Assembly (NCBI RefSeq): GCF_007655135.1
Contig: NC_045130.1
Span: 4,216,001 to 4,280,000, forward strand
Origin: Punica granatum
Lineage: Eukaryota; Streptophyta; Magnoliopsida; Myrtales; Lythraceae
Reading direction: 5' to 3'
DNA: 64,000 nt
Position numbers and translations under genes: made by a program. The notes under the pieces are model-generated. The model was not told the DNA's origin. It ran no database searches and was given only the letters and a program-made list of their open reading frames with translations. Shown here piece after piece: positions 24,788 through 37,051 of this stretch; position 1 is the stretch's first letter, and each line of letters opens with the position of its first letter.

Positions 24788-26889
24788 ATGTTGTGTGCAG
24801 TATCTGCTCCGAACCCAAGCAAATTATGGCTAAGAGGCCCTCATTCCCATCAAGCTCTTCGAAAGCCAACAGTTCCGATAAGGCTTCGTGTATCAGCTTC
24901 TTCATTGGATAATAGCACCAGCACTGAAGTGAAAGTGGAGTACACTCCCTGGCTTATTGTTGGACTGGGGAACCCCGGAAACAAATACTATGGAACCAGG
25001 CATAATGTAATCTTAATAGCACTAGAGTTTGCTTCCTGCATTTTGTTCTTTTTTGTTTTCATTGGAGTAGTAAATGTGTTTTGTTTCTGTTACTAGATTG
25101 GTTTTGAAATGATCGATCATATATCTCGAGCTGAGGGCATCTCAATGAACATAATCCAGTCGAAAGCCTTAGTTGGAATTGGTAATTTTTCAGACTTGAT
25201 TATCTCGTCTCTCTTCCCACTTTTTTTTGTTTTGTTTTTTTTGAGTTGGGTGGTCTGGTTGATGATTGGATTATTTCCCATGAGAAGTTCAGGTTCCATG
25301 GGGGAAGTGCCAGTGCTGTTGGTAAAGCCTCAGACTTACATGAACTTCAGTGGCGAATCGGTGGGTTCTCGCCCTGTTAGTTCTCTCTTCTAAAAATAGT
25401 CTTGGTAAATAAATAACTTACATTCAAATTGCTACTTTGAATTCGCTAGTTGTACCCCAAAAAAGAACATATCGGTTCCTACAGCAAGCTAATGGGTTAA
25501 AGGATTGGTCTACAACGAGGAGAGCTCCTGCTAAGTTTGAAATGTCGCCGATATTAATTCAATTAAACCATGTGAAAGTCTTTTTAGGTCTTTGATCAGT
25601 GATATCAGTTGTGCTTGGGGAAAGTAAAGAGGTGTCTTGGTTTCCTGTTATATCTTTGTCTTGAGTCTCTTGACATCCTTTCCCCTCATTTTCTTCTAGT
25701 GTTGTGTTACTGAACTTCTCAACTATGTAGTCGTGACCTGATTCAGGCGCATCCATTTTTGACATGTTATCTGGCCTGTGTTTTTTCTTTTAAGGTTGGG
25801 CCTCTCGCTGCATACTATCAAGTTCCGCTGCGTCACATTCTATTGGTATGTGTGTGCAGTACATATATATCACAATTTCGTAGAAGTTGCAAAGAATTTG
25901 TTCTTCACGAATTCATTGTGAAAACATTGTACATGTCCCAGTAGGTTTATGACGAGATGAGTTTGCCCAATGGTGTATTGAGGGTTCAACAGAAAGGGGG
26001 GCATGGTCATCACAACGGGTATGTACCAGATCAATGTGGTATATCTGAGCCATTCTCAAAGTGACTTTTCTTCGAACTGCTAAGTTTAAATATCTCGGAC
26101 TCACTGAAGAAGTGAATCTCTATACTGATAAATGAATGAGTGAATCCCATGAATTTTGAATGTCTCAGTTTGGAGTCTGATTGGAACCTTAACATAAATA
26201 ACTTCTTTTCTGTCTTGCAATTTTCAATTACTTGACTTTACGGTATAAATCCTCTTGTGACGATTGATGGTGGCTGACCTTTTACTGAATAAATTTGAAA
26301 CGAATGAAGAAAGTAAAATTAGATGACAGGTCCTCTTGAAAAAATCTGCATCTTAGCGAATATTAATGTTGGGAAGAACAATCTACCTAAGTAACAGATG
26401 TAACTTTGCAGAGTGAAGAGTGTTGTTGCCCACTTGGACGGTCGGCGCGAATTTCCTCGGTTGTCTATAGGTGAGCCTTCAATTCTCTTCTCTTTTGCTA
26501 AGAGCTCTCCTTCCTATCAGGTTATTACGGTATCAGCTTCCATCGTTTTGCCAGGGATTGGAAATCCTCCGGGAGCTATGGACATGAAAGCTTTTCTTTT
26601 GCAGAAGTTCAGTTCAGTGGAGCGCGAACAGGTACGTATGTTTTCTTTTCTCGTCTACAAACGTATTCTGAAAGCAAGGAGCATCTGCCATTTATTTCCC
26701 CAAGTTCGGTATTGTTTTATTGTCGAAAGGATTTATGACTTTATTTGGCTAATGTTCTTATATCATGGACAGATTGATAAAGCACTCACACAAGGAGTCG
26801 AGGCCGCTCGGACGTTGGTCCTTCATGGGTTTGATCAAAATATCGACAGATTTAATCTAGGCCAGAAGTACAAATATCACAAAGTTTAG
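24788..26889 (+). CDS. peptidyl-tRNA hydrolase, CRS2-like, organellar
   Basis: Eight exons fit the frame: 24788-25006, 25097-25181, 25293-25360, 25795-25845, 25945-26018, 26412-26470, 26555-26631 and 26773-26889, giving 249 residues. A basic, serine-rich N-terminus (1-48) looks like a chloroplast or mitochondrial transit peptide. The Pth domain shows GLGNPG (59-64), the catalytic histidine in TRHN (His72), TYMNFSG (Asn119), YDEMSLPNG (Asp144) and GGHGHHNG (Asn165). All residues needed to cut peptidyl-tRNA esters are therefore present. The family includes bacterial Pth and the plant plastid splicing factor CRS2. Retained catalytic residues do not separate hydrolase from splicing role, since CRS2 also keeps them, so CRS2-like is the safest name. 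The start at 24788 is chosen because it precedes the transit-like segment. An upstream in-frame start at 24686 would add 34 residues. Confidence 0.92.
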
Positions 26890-27470
26890 TCTCCATATCA
26901 AACAAGATGTACTTTTTTTGATGTATATAGATGCTAGACTAGTCGAACATTTTGTACGTTTTACATTAATTTCTTAATGATGTCCCTCCTAGTTCAGCTG
27001 CTTCGGCAATACGTGTATCAACGATCGAATCCAATGAGAATAGAGGCTGAAAGAGCATTTGACGAGATCGGCACGAAATGAGATGTCCTAGAGGATTAGT
27101 AGAAGAGCTCATTGAACATGATCATCATCGTTTCAATCATCAAAATCGGGCTGTGGAGCTGGAATTGGGATCCTATGAGATCACAAACCATTCTAACGGG
27201 ACCTTTCTATAGAAGGGCCCTACCAATTCCCTCCACCTCAAATTCAATGGAAGAAAACTAATAATTAACGTAAAGATAAAGGCATTAGACAACCACAAAA
27301 GAAGTTTTTTTTTTCCCTCCTTTTTCTTTCCGACCGTTGCAAATGCAAGCTCTGGTTTTCAATATCTAACCATCCTTTTTCCTTATGGATTAGAGACCAA
27401 GAGCTATATATCTCCTTACATTCGAGAACCTCCGAGAAGTGGAGCAGGCCGGCATCAATTCGATCAAGAA
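26890..27470. other. intergenic between two plus-strand genes
   Basis: 3' region of the peptidyl-tRNA hydrolase gene followed by the promoter and leader of the 27471 gene. No other feature is seen. Confidence 0.45.
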
Positions 27471-28082
27471 ATGGCAGAGGTTACACCCCTGCAAAATTCC
27501 CACCAGCACAATCGAATCTTTCAGCCACTGTTAGACGATGCTTCCGACCCAGTTACTCCGCTTCTTTCGTGGAGCTCAGACTTGGAGAGCCATGACTTTA
27601 CCATGGAGAGGGGACCGAGATACCGGGCGTACTCTGAGCTGAGAGAATCGAAGCTGAGGATGAAGCAGTCTGGGCAACGGCCGGAACAGGAACAAAAAGA
27701 TGAGGGTCAAGACACCAAACTCACCCCGGCGAAGAAACAGGTCAGATTCCAGTTGGATTCGGGAAATCCAAGGAAAGGGTCATCAATCTTGGCTCAGTCT
27801 GTCCCTGACTTCTCCTCCGCTCTGAGGAAGGAGAACCGAAAACCCCCCAGCAGGGTGTACGAGCTCACCCCACCATCGAAGAGCTGGTCTAGAGTGAACA
27901 GCGCGGGGACCAATCCAAGAGGAAGCAAGTCGGCGAGTGGGGTAGAGAAGAAGAGCGGGGGGTTGATGGCAAGGAAGAGCTGTGTGAGTCTTGAGGAATT
28001 GAAGGGATTGGCCTCTGCTGCAGGGAATGCCATTAACAATGGAAGTGGGGCTGTTTCTGGACAAAGAAAGTTCATGATTTGA
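27471..28082 (+). CDS. unknown plant protein, intronless, probably disordered
   Basis: Single open frame of 203 residues from ATG 27471 (A at -3, a good context) to TGA. It begins MAEVTPLQNSHQHNRIFQPL and is rich in serine, lysine, glutamine and proline. There is an acidic/hydrophobic N-terminal patch (FQPLLDDASDPVTPLLSW), a basic middle (KLTPAKKQVRFQL) and a C-terminal helix-like piece (KSCVSLEELKGLASAAGNAI). KKQVRFQL resembles the R/K-V-x-F docking motif of protein phosphatase 1, but that is weak. There are no membrane segments or catalytic motifs. The frame is GC-richer than its flanks and its codon use is gene-like, so I take it as real. The function is unknown. Confidence 0.75.
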   Translation: MAEVTPLQNSHQHNRIFQPLLDDASDPVTPLLSWSSDLESHDFTMERGPRYRAYSELRESKLRMKQSGQRPEQEQKDEGQDTKLTPAKKQVRFQLDSGNPRKGSSILAQSVPDFSSALRKENRKPPSRVYELTPPSKSWSRVNSAGTNPRGSKSASGVEKKSGGLMARKSCVSLEELKGLASAAGNAINNGSGAVSGQRKFMI

Positions 28083-28152
28083 ATTCTTTCACGCCAGATT
28101 GTCTGCCCTATCAGATGCAATACCTTGTATTTCCGATTCGTAACTATTGGTG

Positions 28153-28156
<4 letters not shown>

Positions 28157-28233
<77 letters not shown>
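28157..28233. repeat. (GA)n microsatellite
   Basis: A perfect GA dinucleotide run of about 38 units, 75 bases past the stop of the 27471 gene and so probably in its 3' untranslated region. The frames on both strands through it (Arg-Glu or Ser-Leu repeats) are artefacts. Confidence 0.95.
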
Positions 28234-28236
<3 letters not shown>

Positions 28237-28623
28237 GATTTCGATCTTGTAGCTCGAATGTGGGGCTTGAAGTTGTGCTGTAACGAAGGGAGTCTGTTTC
28301 TTTATTTCATCTGTGATAGATATTCGAACAATAAGGATTGAGTGATACATTCAATAGCAATAAACACTAACTGGAACAAAGACATGATTTTGGAAAGCTT
28401 CTCGTGGATTCACCTGCCAGTTTCCTTAATTTGATATGCAATAACTAATCACAAAATGGGGCAGGAAATGCCAGTCACGAGTTTCGGGCAGACTACATAC
28501 AAGTTTCAACAAAATGCTGCACATCTATAGAATCCACATATCCTCTCTGCATAAGCCGAAAACCACTTCCAATGGTAAGATGACTTTCCAGGAATGCAGA
28601 GAAGAGAGCTAGACCGTTCGTGC

Positions 28624-31600
28624 TCAGCTGTACTGCAGAATGTCATCTACAATTTCTTCCACCATACCCTGGAGTATATCTCTTTCAATGTCACATCCAT
28701 TCTCAAATGCCTCGATATCGAAATCTACCCATTTGCCGAGAGAATGATTCATCTCCCACTCTATCATCTCATCAACACTCATCCCAGTTAAACCAGCCCA
28801 CGTTTTAAGTCCACCTTCAACTTCCCAAACCAAAGTGTTGTCATTCAAACGTCGAGGAAGTCTACTCCACTTTCGGTATCCAAAGTCAGAGCATGGATGA
28901 TACTTCGAGTCTAGACATTCTAACAGGCAGTCAAAAAGAAATTCCTTGAGTTGCTTTCCCTCTTTCAAGTTCACTAAACCATCCAACCAACCAATACTCA
29001 TCCATGCAGAAATGGCAAGAGATTCGAGTTCATCTAGGAGAGAGGGGCTCACGATGATCTCTTCTGTACCGAACATACTCGGGTGAGTTGTACCAGAAAA
29101 CAGCATTTCAGTGTGCAGAATAACTTCCTCGGTGTAGGACAGTTTGCTTCCTGATAACCTAAGCCCAGCAAGATTAAGCTGACTGAGCGCTCTGCTGATG
29201 CAGCCAATAAGATTGATCATGATGTTCCCATGGGCACTATGTTTCTCCAGTGTTGTCGCAAAGTCAGAAAGATCGCCATCAAGTTCTCGTGGTTGCGGAA
29301 CATCGCAGGAGAAGTCTATAAAGTCAGTCAGCAAATTGAGTCCTGAAAGGACACGCAAATGTTTAAATTAATAAAAGGAGTCGGCAAAGTAATTGTGTAC
29401 TAAAATAACCAAGAAATGTCTGTTTAGCCAAAGTTTATTCACATAGAGAACCAGAAATCAATTATGAAAGAGATGTCTTTTCTTATGTCATGTTTGATAT
29501 GAAAGAAACCACAAGAACCACATATGATCCAGTTTTACAAATCAATAGATTCTGAACATGTTCAGTTATCTGCACCAAAAGCAATACATTTGAAAGGTTT
29601 ATACCTGAGCTATCATCCAAACTACTTGAAACACAACTATCATTCGAGAACGAAGCATCAAGAACCGATCCAGGGCTAAAATGATTGGCGTCGCATGGAA
29701 GTTCAGCCACTGACCTCTCTTTCCTCGATTTAACCTGGCACCAGGAAATGAGCTGCAACTTTGTCAAGATTCAAGAAATAAAACATGCATTTTTTCCTGA
29801 AATAAATGAGAACATAAAAGATGTGCTTTCAAATGAAAGAAAAACAAAAAGTTTATAATATGCTGCAGCCTTGGCCAAAAAAAGGAAAAATAATATGCTG
29901 CAGCAAATATAAAACAAAGGTAATTAAGGCAACTGCACCTGGAAAGCTTTGTTGGTCTCAGGCGTATCAGTTTCTTGTGAAAGAGTGGGATCAGTAGTTA
30001 AAGCAGCTATCAATTCTTGAAGAATCATAGCCGTAGATCGCTTGGGCAAAGTCGACCCGCTGGTTGATTCATCTTCTTCTTGGGAGATCAGTTCTTTTAG
30101 TTTCTGCTCCAGAAGGGCGCCTAACGCATCCCCTCTCAGGGCCAACTGTTCCTGGAAGAAAGCTTTTTTATCTCTTCCCTCCAACACTAAGTCTCCTGAG
30201 TCATCACTCTCACGCGATCTTCTGTCCTCAGCTTCTGTGGAAGAACTGGTCTTTTGCTTCCACGGAGAATTAAATGTAAAAGAAATAACACTACTTTTAT
30301 CACTGGTTTTGCCATTACCAGTAACTGCAACGGGCGTAACTTTTCTCTGTTTCTCAAGCGTAGAATCGCGGATATTTACGCTTCCAACTTGTTGATTTGA
30401 ACTGGCAGTCCTCATCCTCCGAGCAGGAGACCTTAGATGCGAGATAGAATCATCTCTTCGGCCACGAGATCTTCTCGTTTCATCAATGCTAGAGCTCTCA
30501 GCCTTACTGGGGACCCTTGGACGGGTCTGACCACTGAGGCTTCGGTTCAAAGCCACAAAATCCTTTGTGCCGGAGACAGAACTTGCGGCTGAAGACACCC
30601 TTCTGCTCTTCAGTGGAGCGACTGAGGATGATTCTTCCCTCTGCGGGGCACCCTTTTTAGTACGCAAATGCCAGGGTTCTTGGCACTCTGGAGGAAGTCT
30701 TTTAGCTTCCTTTAGAGATAGAGACTCCTCTTGCCTTCTCTTACAAAACACCTTCTGTTTATCAACAGGAACAATAGGGGCCTTTCTATGACCAACAGAA
30801 TCCCGATAGGAAGCATTGGGTAATCCAGAGGAAGTCAAACCAGCAGGAGCATATTCCGATCTGTGATTGTCCATATATTGACTAATGTTTGTATTTTTTA
30901 GCATATGACCACAGTTAATATATGGTGTTTGCTCTGTGGCTGAACTTTCTAAAATCACTTGATCGCTAGGAACATAGTGCATAGATTCGGAATAAGTTAG
31001 TACATTTATCCTGTTTTTGGCCTGCAACCCTGGTTCCAGTATCTTAGTAGCTGCACCTATTAAGCGAGATTTGTGAGAGACATTCCTCAAGGAAGAAATC
31101 CTTGGGCTTTTCACAGGAGATGCCAGCTTTGGGTGATTCTGCTTCCTGGATCGGGACAGAGCTCCCTTAATATGCAGAGCCTCGGTTCCGAACCTTGTCA
31201 CCGCTCGCCCCTCGGAGAGTCCAGTCTTCTGCAGCTTCTGTGGCCGTTCATGTCTCATCTGTCCCTTCTCCAGATTTATCTCTTCCCTTCCTAACCCCTT
31301 GTTGGTTAGCTCAGATTTACTGGCTATATAATCATAAATTTCATGTGATGATGCCTCGTCCACCTTTTCTTGAGACACAGAAGGCATAGACTCGAGACCC
31401 ATGAGCCTAGCAACCAACCCAGGCGTTCCCATCTCATGCTTTCTCTCAATGTTGATATTCTTGGTTTTTCTCGAATTAGGGAAACCCGCCTTATTCTCAT
31501 CGGCAATCTGACAGTTCAAATCAAATGCCAGAAAAGGGAAAACAGTGAATAGGCTATTAAAACTGCGACCTGTAGAATTAGCGAATCTGAAACGAATCAG

Positions 31601-32080
31601 TGATGTACATGGAGAGAATCTCACATAATGAAGTTTAACAACTGGCATCTTCTCATCTCCCTTAAAGTTCCTCGTCGCTTGTTTAGGACGTGCTGTAACA
31701 TGCGAGAAAAGAAGAGTTAACAGATGGTCCTGATCAGTCTGAAAGATTATAGAAACTATTTTACTGAACATACAACACATTGGTAACTAAGCAAACATAA
31801 ACTCTAACTCGAACATTCCGGATTTGCTCATTCTTCGATTGGAATGCATCAAAGAATGATGTCTAATAATCGAGAAGAGCCAGATGAAGGAGCAAGTACC
31901 GGGAGGAAGCAACTTCCTAGAGAAGAGCTTCTTCTTGGAGAACCTCCTGTGCCAGTCAAACAGCTGAAACAGCCCAACACAGCCACCCGTCGGCCTCAGA
32001 GCTTGCCTTTTCTCCACCACGGCCAAAGACGGCACCACTTTCGACGTCCTATCACCTACCATCATCTCTCCAAACACCAT
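28624..32080 (-). CDS. TRM-family protein, DUF3741 motif and DUF4378 domain
   Basis: Five exons on the minus strand keep frame: 32080-31900, 31692-31625, 31507-29939, 29734-29605 and 29342-28624, giving about 888 residues. The N-terminus carries GGCVGLFQLFDWHRR with KKLFS, the usual start of TRM6/7/8-like proteins. MGTPGLVARLMGLESMP (about 109-125) is the DUF3741-associated VARLMGL motif. The long middle is serine- and arginine-rich and disordered. The last ~210 residues form DUF4378, including LVWEVEGGLKTWAGLTG and EIVDDILQYS. Relatives (TON1-recruiting motif proteins, including LONGIFOLIA) bind the TON1-TRM-PP2A complex that organises cortical microtubules and cell shape. The role here is inferred from family. 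The start used is the first ATG, with ATGATG three codons downstream as an alternative. Exon 4 could also start 18 bases earlier, at 29752, in the same frame. Confidence 0.88.
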
Positions 32081-33160
32081 AGCTAGAAACCTCAACCTCC
32101 AAGTCCAGCATACGATTCTAAATCTACATCTACAATCTAAAATGCACCACCTCTCGGGACCTTCAAGAACTGCTCACATTTCCTCCAAAACAAAAATCTG
32201 GAAATCTCAGGACGAGGGATCCGAGGAGAGGGTCTCTGCCCTGATGAAAAAAGCATTTACTCTCTCTGTCTTGTTTCTGCTAGGCCCAGAAGGGAAAAGG
32301 CAGCTCCAAGCCTGAAACTGAAAGCAACAACTAACAAGTCATAAAGGGAGGAGGCATAGAACTTATCCGAACGGGGGAAAAGAACAGTTGTTTGTAAATG
32401 TGAACTTCAATTACAACATAACAGTACCACTCCATTACTTTCCAAGAATATCCCTGCCCAACACCACATGAACATCTTTATCGAGAAAGAAGAACAATCT
32501 TGGTCCGGTACATGAAACAAATTTCACAAAAAACCATCCGGGTATTAAAATAAATGAAGGAGATTTCATGCATTTGGTCGAGAAGTTCACGTACTTTAAT
32601 AACCTGTATGAAACTGACATAGATAAGAACATGAAAAAAAAAATCGAACTTTATACTGAAATCGCAGCACGGAGAGAGCTCTGAGCTGACCCACCAGTGC
32701 AGTTCGGGCGACGGAAGCCAGAATGAAGCTGCAGGGCAGGGAGCAGGGAGGAGGCTGATTTAGCAGTGGGGGAGGAAGTGAAAGCTACAGAGCAGGGATT
32801 TGATGATGACGACGACGATCAAATCAAAATCAAATCAAATCTAAAAGGGAAAAGGCGAAACGAAAAGGGGAAGTACAGAGGGATTGACGGGATTCCCTCC
32901 CGTCAATATTCCTGCGCAATGCGGTTGTGGGGTGGGGGTAGATTGAAGAAGCTCGAGGCGGAGGTGGGGAAGGAAGGCCGCCCGGCGACTGGTTCGTTCA
33001 GTCCGCAGAGGAGCCGATGAGGTGAACGGAAGTCGGCCCGCCCTATCACTGTTTCCCTGTCAGTAACTTGGCAGTGAGAATGAGAGTGGTGAGAGGAAAG
33101 CGCGCGTGGGATAAAGAGTAGAGGGGGAGAGAGAGAGAGTGCAGCCCACGCGCAGTCCAT
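32081..33160 (-). promoter_or_regulatory. probable 5' leader and promoter of the TRM gene
   Basis: GC-richer than the flanking DNA, with no good protein frame. It ends in a GAGAGAGAGA run near 33125-33140. By position and composition this is the transcribed leader, perhaps with introns, and the promoter of the minus-strand TRM gene. Transcript ends cannot be set from sequence. Confidence 0.4.
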
Positions 33161-33563
33161 ATCCAAATTCCAAAGGTATCAGTCCTGAATCTTTATGAAA
33201 CGTCCTTTCTCTTTTATTTCCTATTGTCAATTTTATTATTTATTTAACAAAGAAAGGAAAACAGATATTTATGGCGCTCTATTTAAATAATATTTTTTAT
33301 TAAGAGACGAGTGATCGAGGATTTTCTCTTATCATATATTGTTATTATCGGCATAAAAGTACAAGTTCTTATCTCAAAAATCCAAAGGAATTATTGGTTG
33401 CGACAAAAAAGGTACCATAATTAATGTATTCATCACATTATGGTCACTAACAGCTACAAAAATGTTACTTACCAAAAAAAAAAGAGTAAAAGAATGTAGG
33501 ATGATTTAAATAATTTATCATATTATAATAAGGAGTTAATGAGAAAAAATTCTAAACTTTACC
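33161..33563. other. intergenic, no gene seen
   Basis: AT-rich, no coding frame, nothing recognised. Confidence 0.4.
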
Positions 33564-33564
33564 G

Positions 33565-33820
33565 CTCCGTTTGTTTTCAAAGTCGTGATTTAAGATTTTA
33601 ACTTTAACTCAAAACACTACACAACAAAACACACATTTCAAAAGTCAAATTGGTGGGCCCCATATATTATTAAAATACAATCCCATTATAATTAATTATC
33701 TATACCTTCCATTCATTTCATATTTCAAAAGTCAAACTGGTGGGCCCATATATTTTTGTCTTCTTTTACAATCACAATCACAATCACAAATTCGTGACTT
33801 CAACTCCGAAAACAAACGCA
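33565..33820. mobile_element. MITE (CCGTTTGTTTTC family)
   Basis: Left end CTCCGTTTGTTTTCAAAGTC and the reverse complement of the right end, TGCGTTTGTTTTCGGAGTTG, are imperfect inverted repeats that continue into TCGTGATTT / AAGTCACGAATTT. Inside, the block AAGTCAAAYTGGTGGGCCC occurs twice (near 33643 and 33731). The size and AT-rich core fit a non-autonomous DNA transposon. The target duplication is unclear. Confidence 0.6.
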
Positions 33821-35020
33821 TTGTACACGTTCTATCAATTTTACCATTAATTCCAAACATATTATATAATTAGTAAGCCTTAAATTAATAATAAATTAAT
33901 TTTTGATTGGAAGAGTAACCCGTGATGTACACTGTTTCTTTTTAAATAGGTCGATTGATATAGTAAAAAAAAATTATAGGTCAAGAAACATTTTGTCAAA
34001 TGACTCAAAGGAGGGATGCAAGTTGCATTTTGATCTTTTTTTTTTCAATCCTACAATTAGCATATATTTGAACATTTATGTGAAAAGCAATGCTATTCTT
34101 TCACACCCTTTGTAAATCGGATAATAAGGCGATCTATGACTATAAGTATGGGTGGACACATGAAAGTGATATCGTAATTGAATCTCAACTTTCAAAATTT
34201 GGATGTATGCTCGAATAATTAATTTAAAATCTCACTCAATACGACATGAATTATAATTTACACGATATCCAAAGATTATTCAATGAATGCGAGTATTAAG
34301 AGGATTATTAGATAAACACTTACGAAGATTTTAAATACTCATTTTTCAAAGATTTCAACGCCCAATGAGGAAGGAGAAAAACGATCACGTGTAATAGAGA
34401 CAAAATCATAAAACTCCTTTTCGTGAAAATAGTAATAAATCAAAATCAAAAGAAAGGAAATTGTTGCGGCCAGCTTCAAAAAGTCAAGTCTACGGCCCTG
34501 TCTTGTCGGTAATACCGCTGCCAACGAGGAGGAGGAGGAGCGTGTGTACTTTTCAAAGTTCAAAACTTTTTGAGTTTATCTCATGCGCCGCGAGTAAAGA
34601 AAAATCCGAACTCGCCCTCTCTGCTCCACGCGTCGGTGAGGGGGGCGTTATGGTAATTTCAGGCAGGGGCTCCTTCAACTCAAGCCCAAGGTTAGGTTCC
34701 TCGAGAAGGTACACGGTCTTCGGTTTCAGCGCTGACCTTCGCGAGTGACGGTGAGGGAGGGAGAAGCAACGTGAGGCAAAAGCTGCGTCGTTTTGCTCCA
34801 GAGAAGTCTGTGAGCGAGTCCCCACGTAGAGACTAGAGACAACACTCTAACCCTTACGAGGCAAATGTTCTCTCTCTCTCTCTAGTTCATAGTCTATAAT
34901 ATTTTCGAATAAATTACGAAGGCTTAGGCTTAAATAAAGACCCTTAATTAGATTATTACAATTGATTAATTAACCAAGCATTATTTCAGAATTGATTCGA
35001 ATTCGACCCAACATGCTCTT
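33821..35020. other. intergenic, one GC-richer island
   Basis: Mostly AT-rich. The island at about 34460-34860 resembles a plant promoter/leader (contains CGTCGTTTTGC and a CT-rich run) but no supported gene adjoins it on either side. The frames in it lack ATG or similarity. Confidence 0.35.
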
Positions 35021-35049
35021 ATCCTTGACAACGGTAGGATTGTTTCACA

Positions 35050-35430
35050 CATTAAAGTTTTATTGGTAATGAAGTTAAATCATACTCCATTTAACTCTAA
35101 TTTACTTTCCCTTAATTCAACAATATAATCATTAATTTTTTAATCTTTTCTTTTAATTTAATTATAAATTTTTATATATACTTTTTCTTAATTATTATTA
35201 CAATCAATTTTTTAATGTTAAATTCTCCCAACTATTCATTATTTTTTTCCATCAATTTAACAATACAATCATTATTTTACTATCTATTTTTTTAATTTAT
35301 AGTAAACTCTCATATATTTTTTTAAAATTATTATTACAATCAATTTTTTAATAATAATTTTTTCAATTACTTTTGTCTTCAATCAATAAAGTTAAATCAA
35401 TCATACTCTACTCCGTTATCAAACTCCACT
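35050..35430. repeat. imperfect ~140-bp direct duplication
   Basis: Blocks such as AACAATATAATCATTA (about 35119) and AACAATACAATCATTA (about 35259), then ATTATTACAATCAATTTTTT at about 35196 and about 35333, recur about 140 bases apart. AAGTTAAATCATACTC also recurs at both ends. This is probably a degenerate transposon with internal repeats. It is AT-rich and non-coding. Confidence 0.45.
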
Positions 35431-35724
35431 TAATTACACCATGAAAATCAAGTCACAGTCACTAATTCTAGTTTAACCCTTCCAAACAATAAAATTGTAG
35501 CTACGGTGGAATAAACAAAACAGAGAAGGCTTATTAATACGTTTGAGGATTAATTCAACTGTGTCCACTATAATATGAATGTGAAAAATATACGGTAATT
35601 TTTTTCCCGAATGTTATATTATTAGACACTATTTGCATAAGCCATTATTGAAATGAATAAAAGAAATTAAAGCCTGGAATCGAGTTTGAGGACACACCGC
35701 GAGTCTTGACCAACCTAATTATAA

Positions 35725-35872
35725 TTTTTTTTTTCGATACAAAGGAGGCTCATTAGCCCAATATAATGAAATAAAAATTTTAATATCTGATAAATGGGGA
35801 CGAGTAGTTTTACTGTGTAATAAACTTTGAACCTCTTATTACTATGTAAAAGCGTACGTCACTGCGCTACAC
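35725..35872 (-). repeat. SINE-like element, copy C
   Basis: Read on the minus strand: head GTAGCGCAGTGACGTACGC with AAGAGGTTCAAAG, body CCATTTATCAGATATTAAAA, tail AATGAGCCTCCTTTGTATCG and an A run (poly-T on plus at 35725-35734). It has the same block order as the copies near 8.9, 47.5 and 55.3 kb. Confidence 0.6.
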
Positions 35873-37018
35873 ATTTTTTAATTATTGTACTATTTGTTTT
35901 GTCCCTACACATTTTTTTTTTCGGTAGATTTGTCCCTACAAAATTTAATTATGCGATGTGCATGCATTTTATACATAGCGATAGGGAAAAACTGTTGATT
36001 TTTCTCTGCAGGGTAAATAATAAAGGGAGATTTCTTTGTTTCGTGGTGGTCGCCCAGGGCCTTCGTAAAAGTTGAAATGCACGTGTAATTATCATGTATA
36101 TATTATATAATCCTCATTTTGTCTGCTTAATCATGGTAGTTTAACTTTATGCTATTGTTGAGCTTTATATTCATATTCATATTAATATATCATATGATAA
36201 TAAGTATATAAGAGAAGCTTTCTACTTATAAATTAAGGACAAAATTGTTCTTCAACAAAGACTACCAAATTATTCCAGACAGGAAGAGAGTTCAATATAT
36301 AGTGGACGCAGAATTAAAGGGTTTCATGTGTATATCTCTTTATTTCACTTTCTTTATTTTTAAACTGGGCTTATAGATTTCCCTTATAATTAGAGCATAT
36401 ATGAGTCATGCTTCGAAGAGAAAAGAACAACCTGGTCAAAGCAAAATGACAGATATGAACAGTTATATATTATCCAACAAAATATAGAAAACGATAGATA
36501 TATATATATATATATACATATATTATATAACTTGCTGTTCAACATTCTTCGTTTAAGACAACATCGGATCAGAAATTAATGCCATGCCAGCCCTTCATGT
36601 TTACTTCTCAAAGTTTGTGCTTATATATTTGCTTAGGATTCTCCCTCCATGTGTTAAACTATAACCGCGTTATAAGCTTCCCCTTTGTGTCCATAGCTTC
36701 CATCCCCAACCCCCAAAAAACCAAACACCCAAAGAAAAAAAAAAAGTACTCCAGGTTTCGGAAATTATCGTCGCGACATACAATATTTACATGGAGAGCC
36801 TCGTTGGTATTACATAGCTTAGGAGAGGGCGCTTAGCTATAAAATGTGCTTTTACGAAGCATATCTCATTGTCAATCGAGTTTGGATTCATGGAAAACAA
36901 TGAGCTTTCTAGGAGAGCGATCCTAGCTACATCATCAGATTCGGGACGTTTGTAATTTGTTTGCAATAACACGTGAGAAATAATATATCTTTGATGAGAT
37001 CCACTTAGAGATTCTTTG

Positions 37019-37051
<33 letters not shown>

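Noticed and set aside
28144..28350. Open frames of Arg-Glu and Ser-Leu repeats on both strands
   Set aside because: They are produced by the (GA)n microsatellite and are not genes.
34461..34825. Overlapping frames on both strands in a GC-richer island
   Set aside because: The minus-strand frame has no ATG start, neither strand has recognised similarity, and no splice-joined exons adjoin. Kept only as a promoter-like island.
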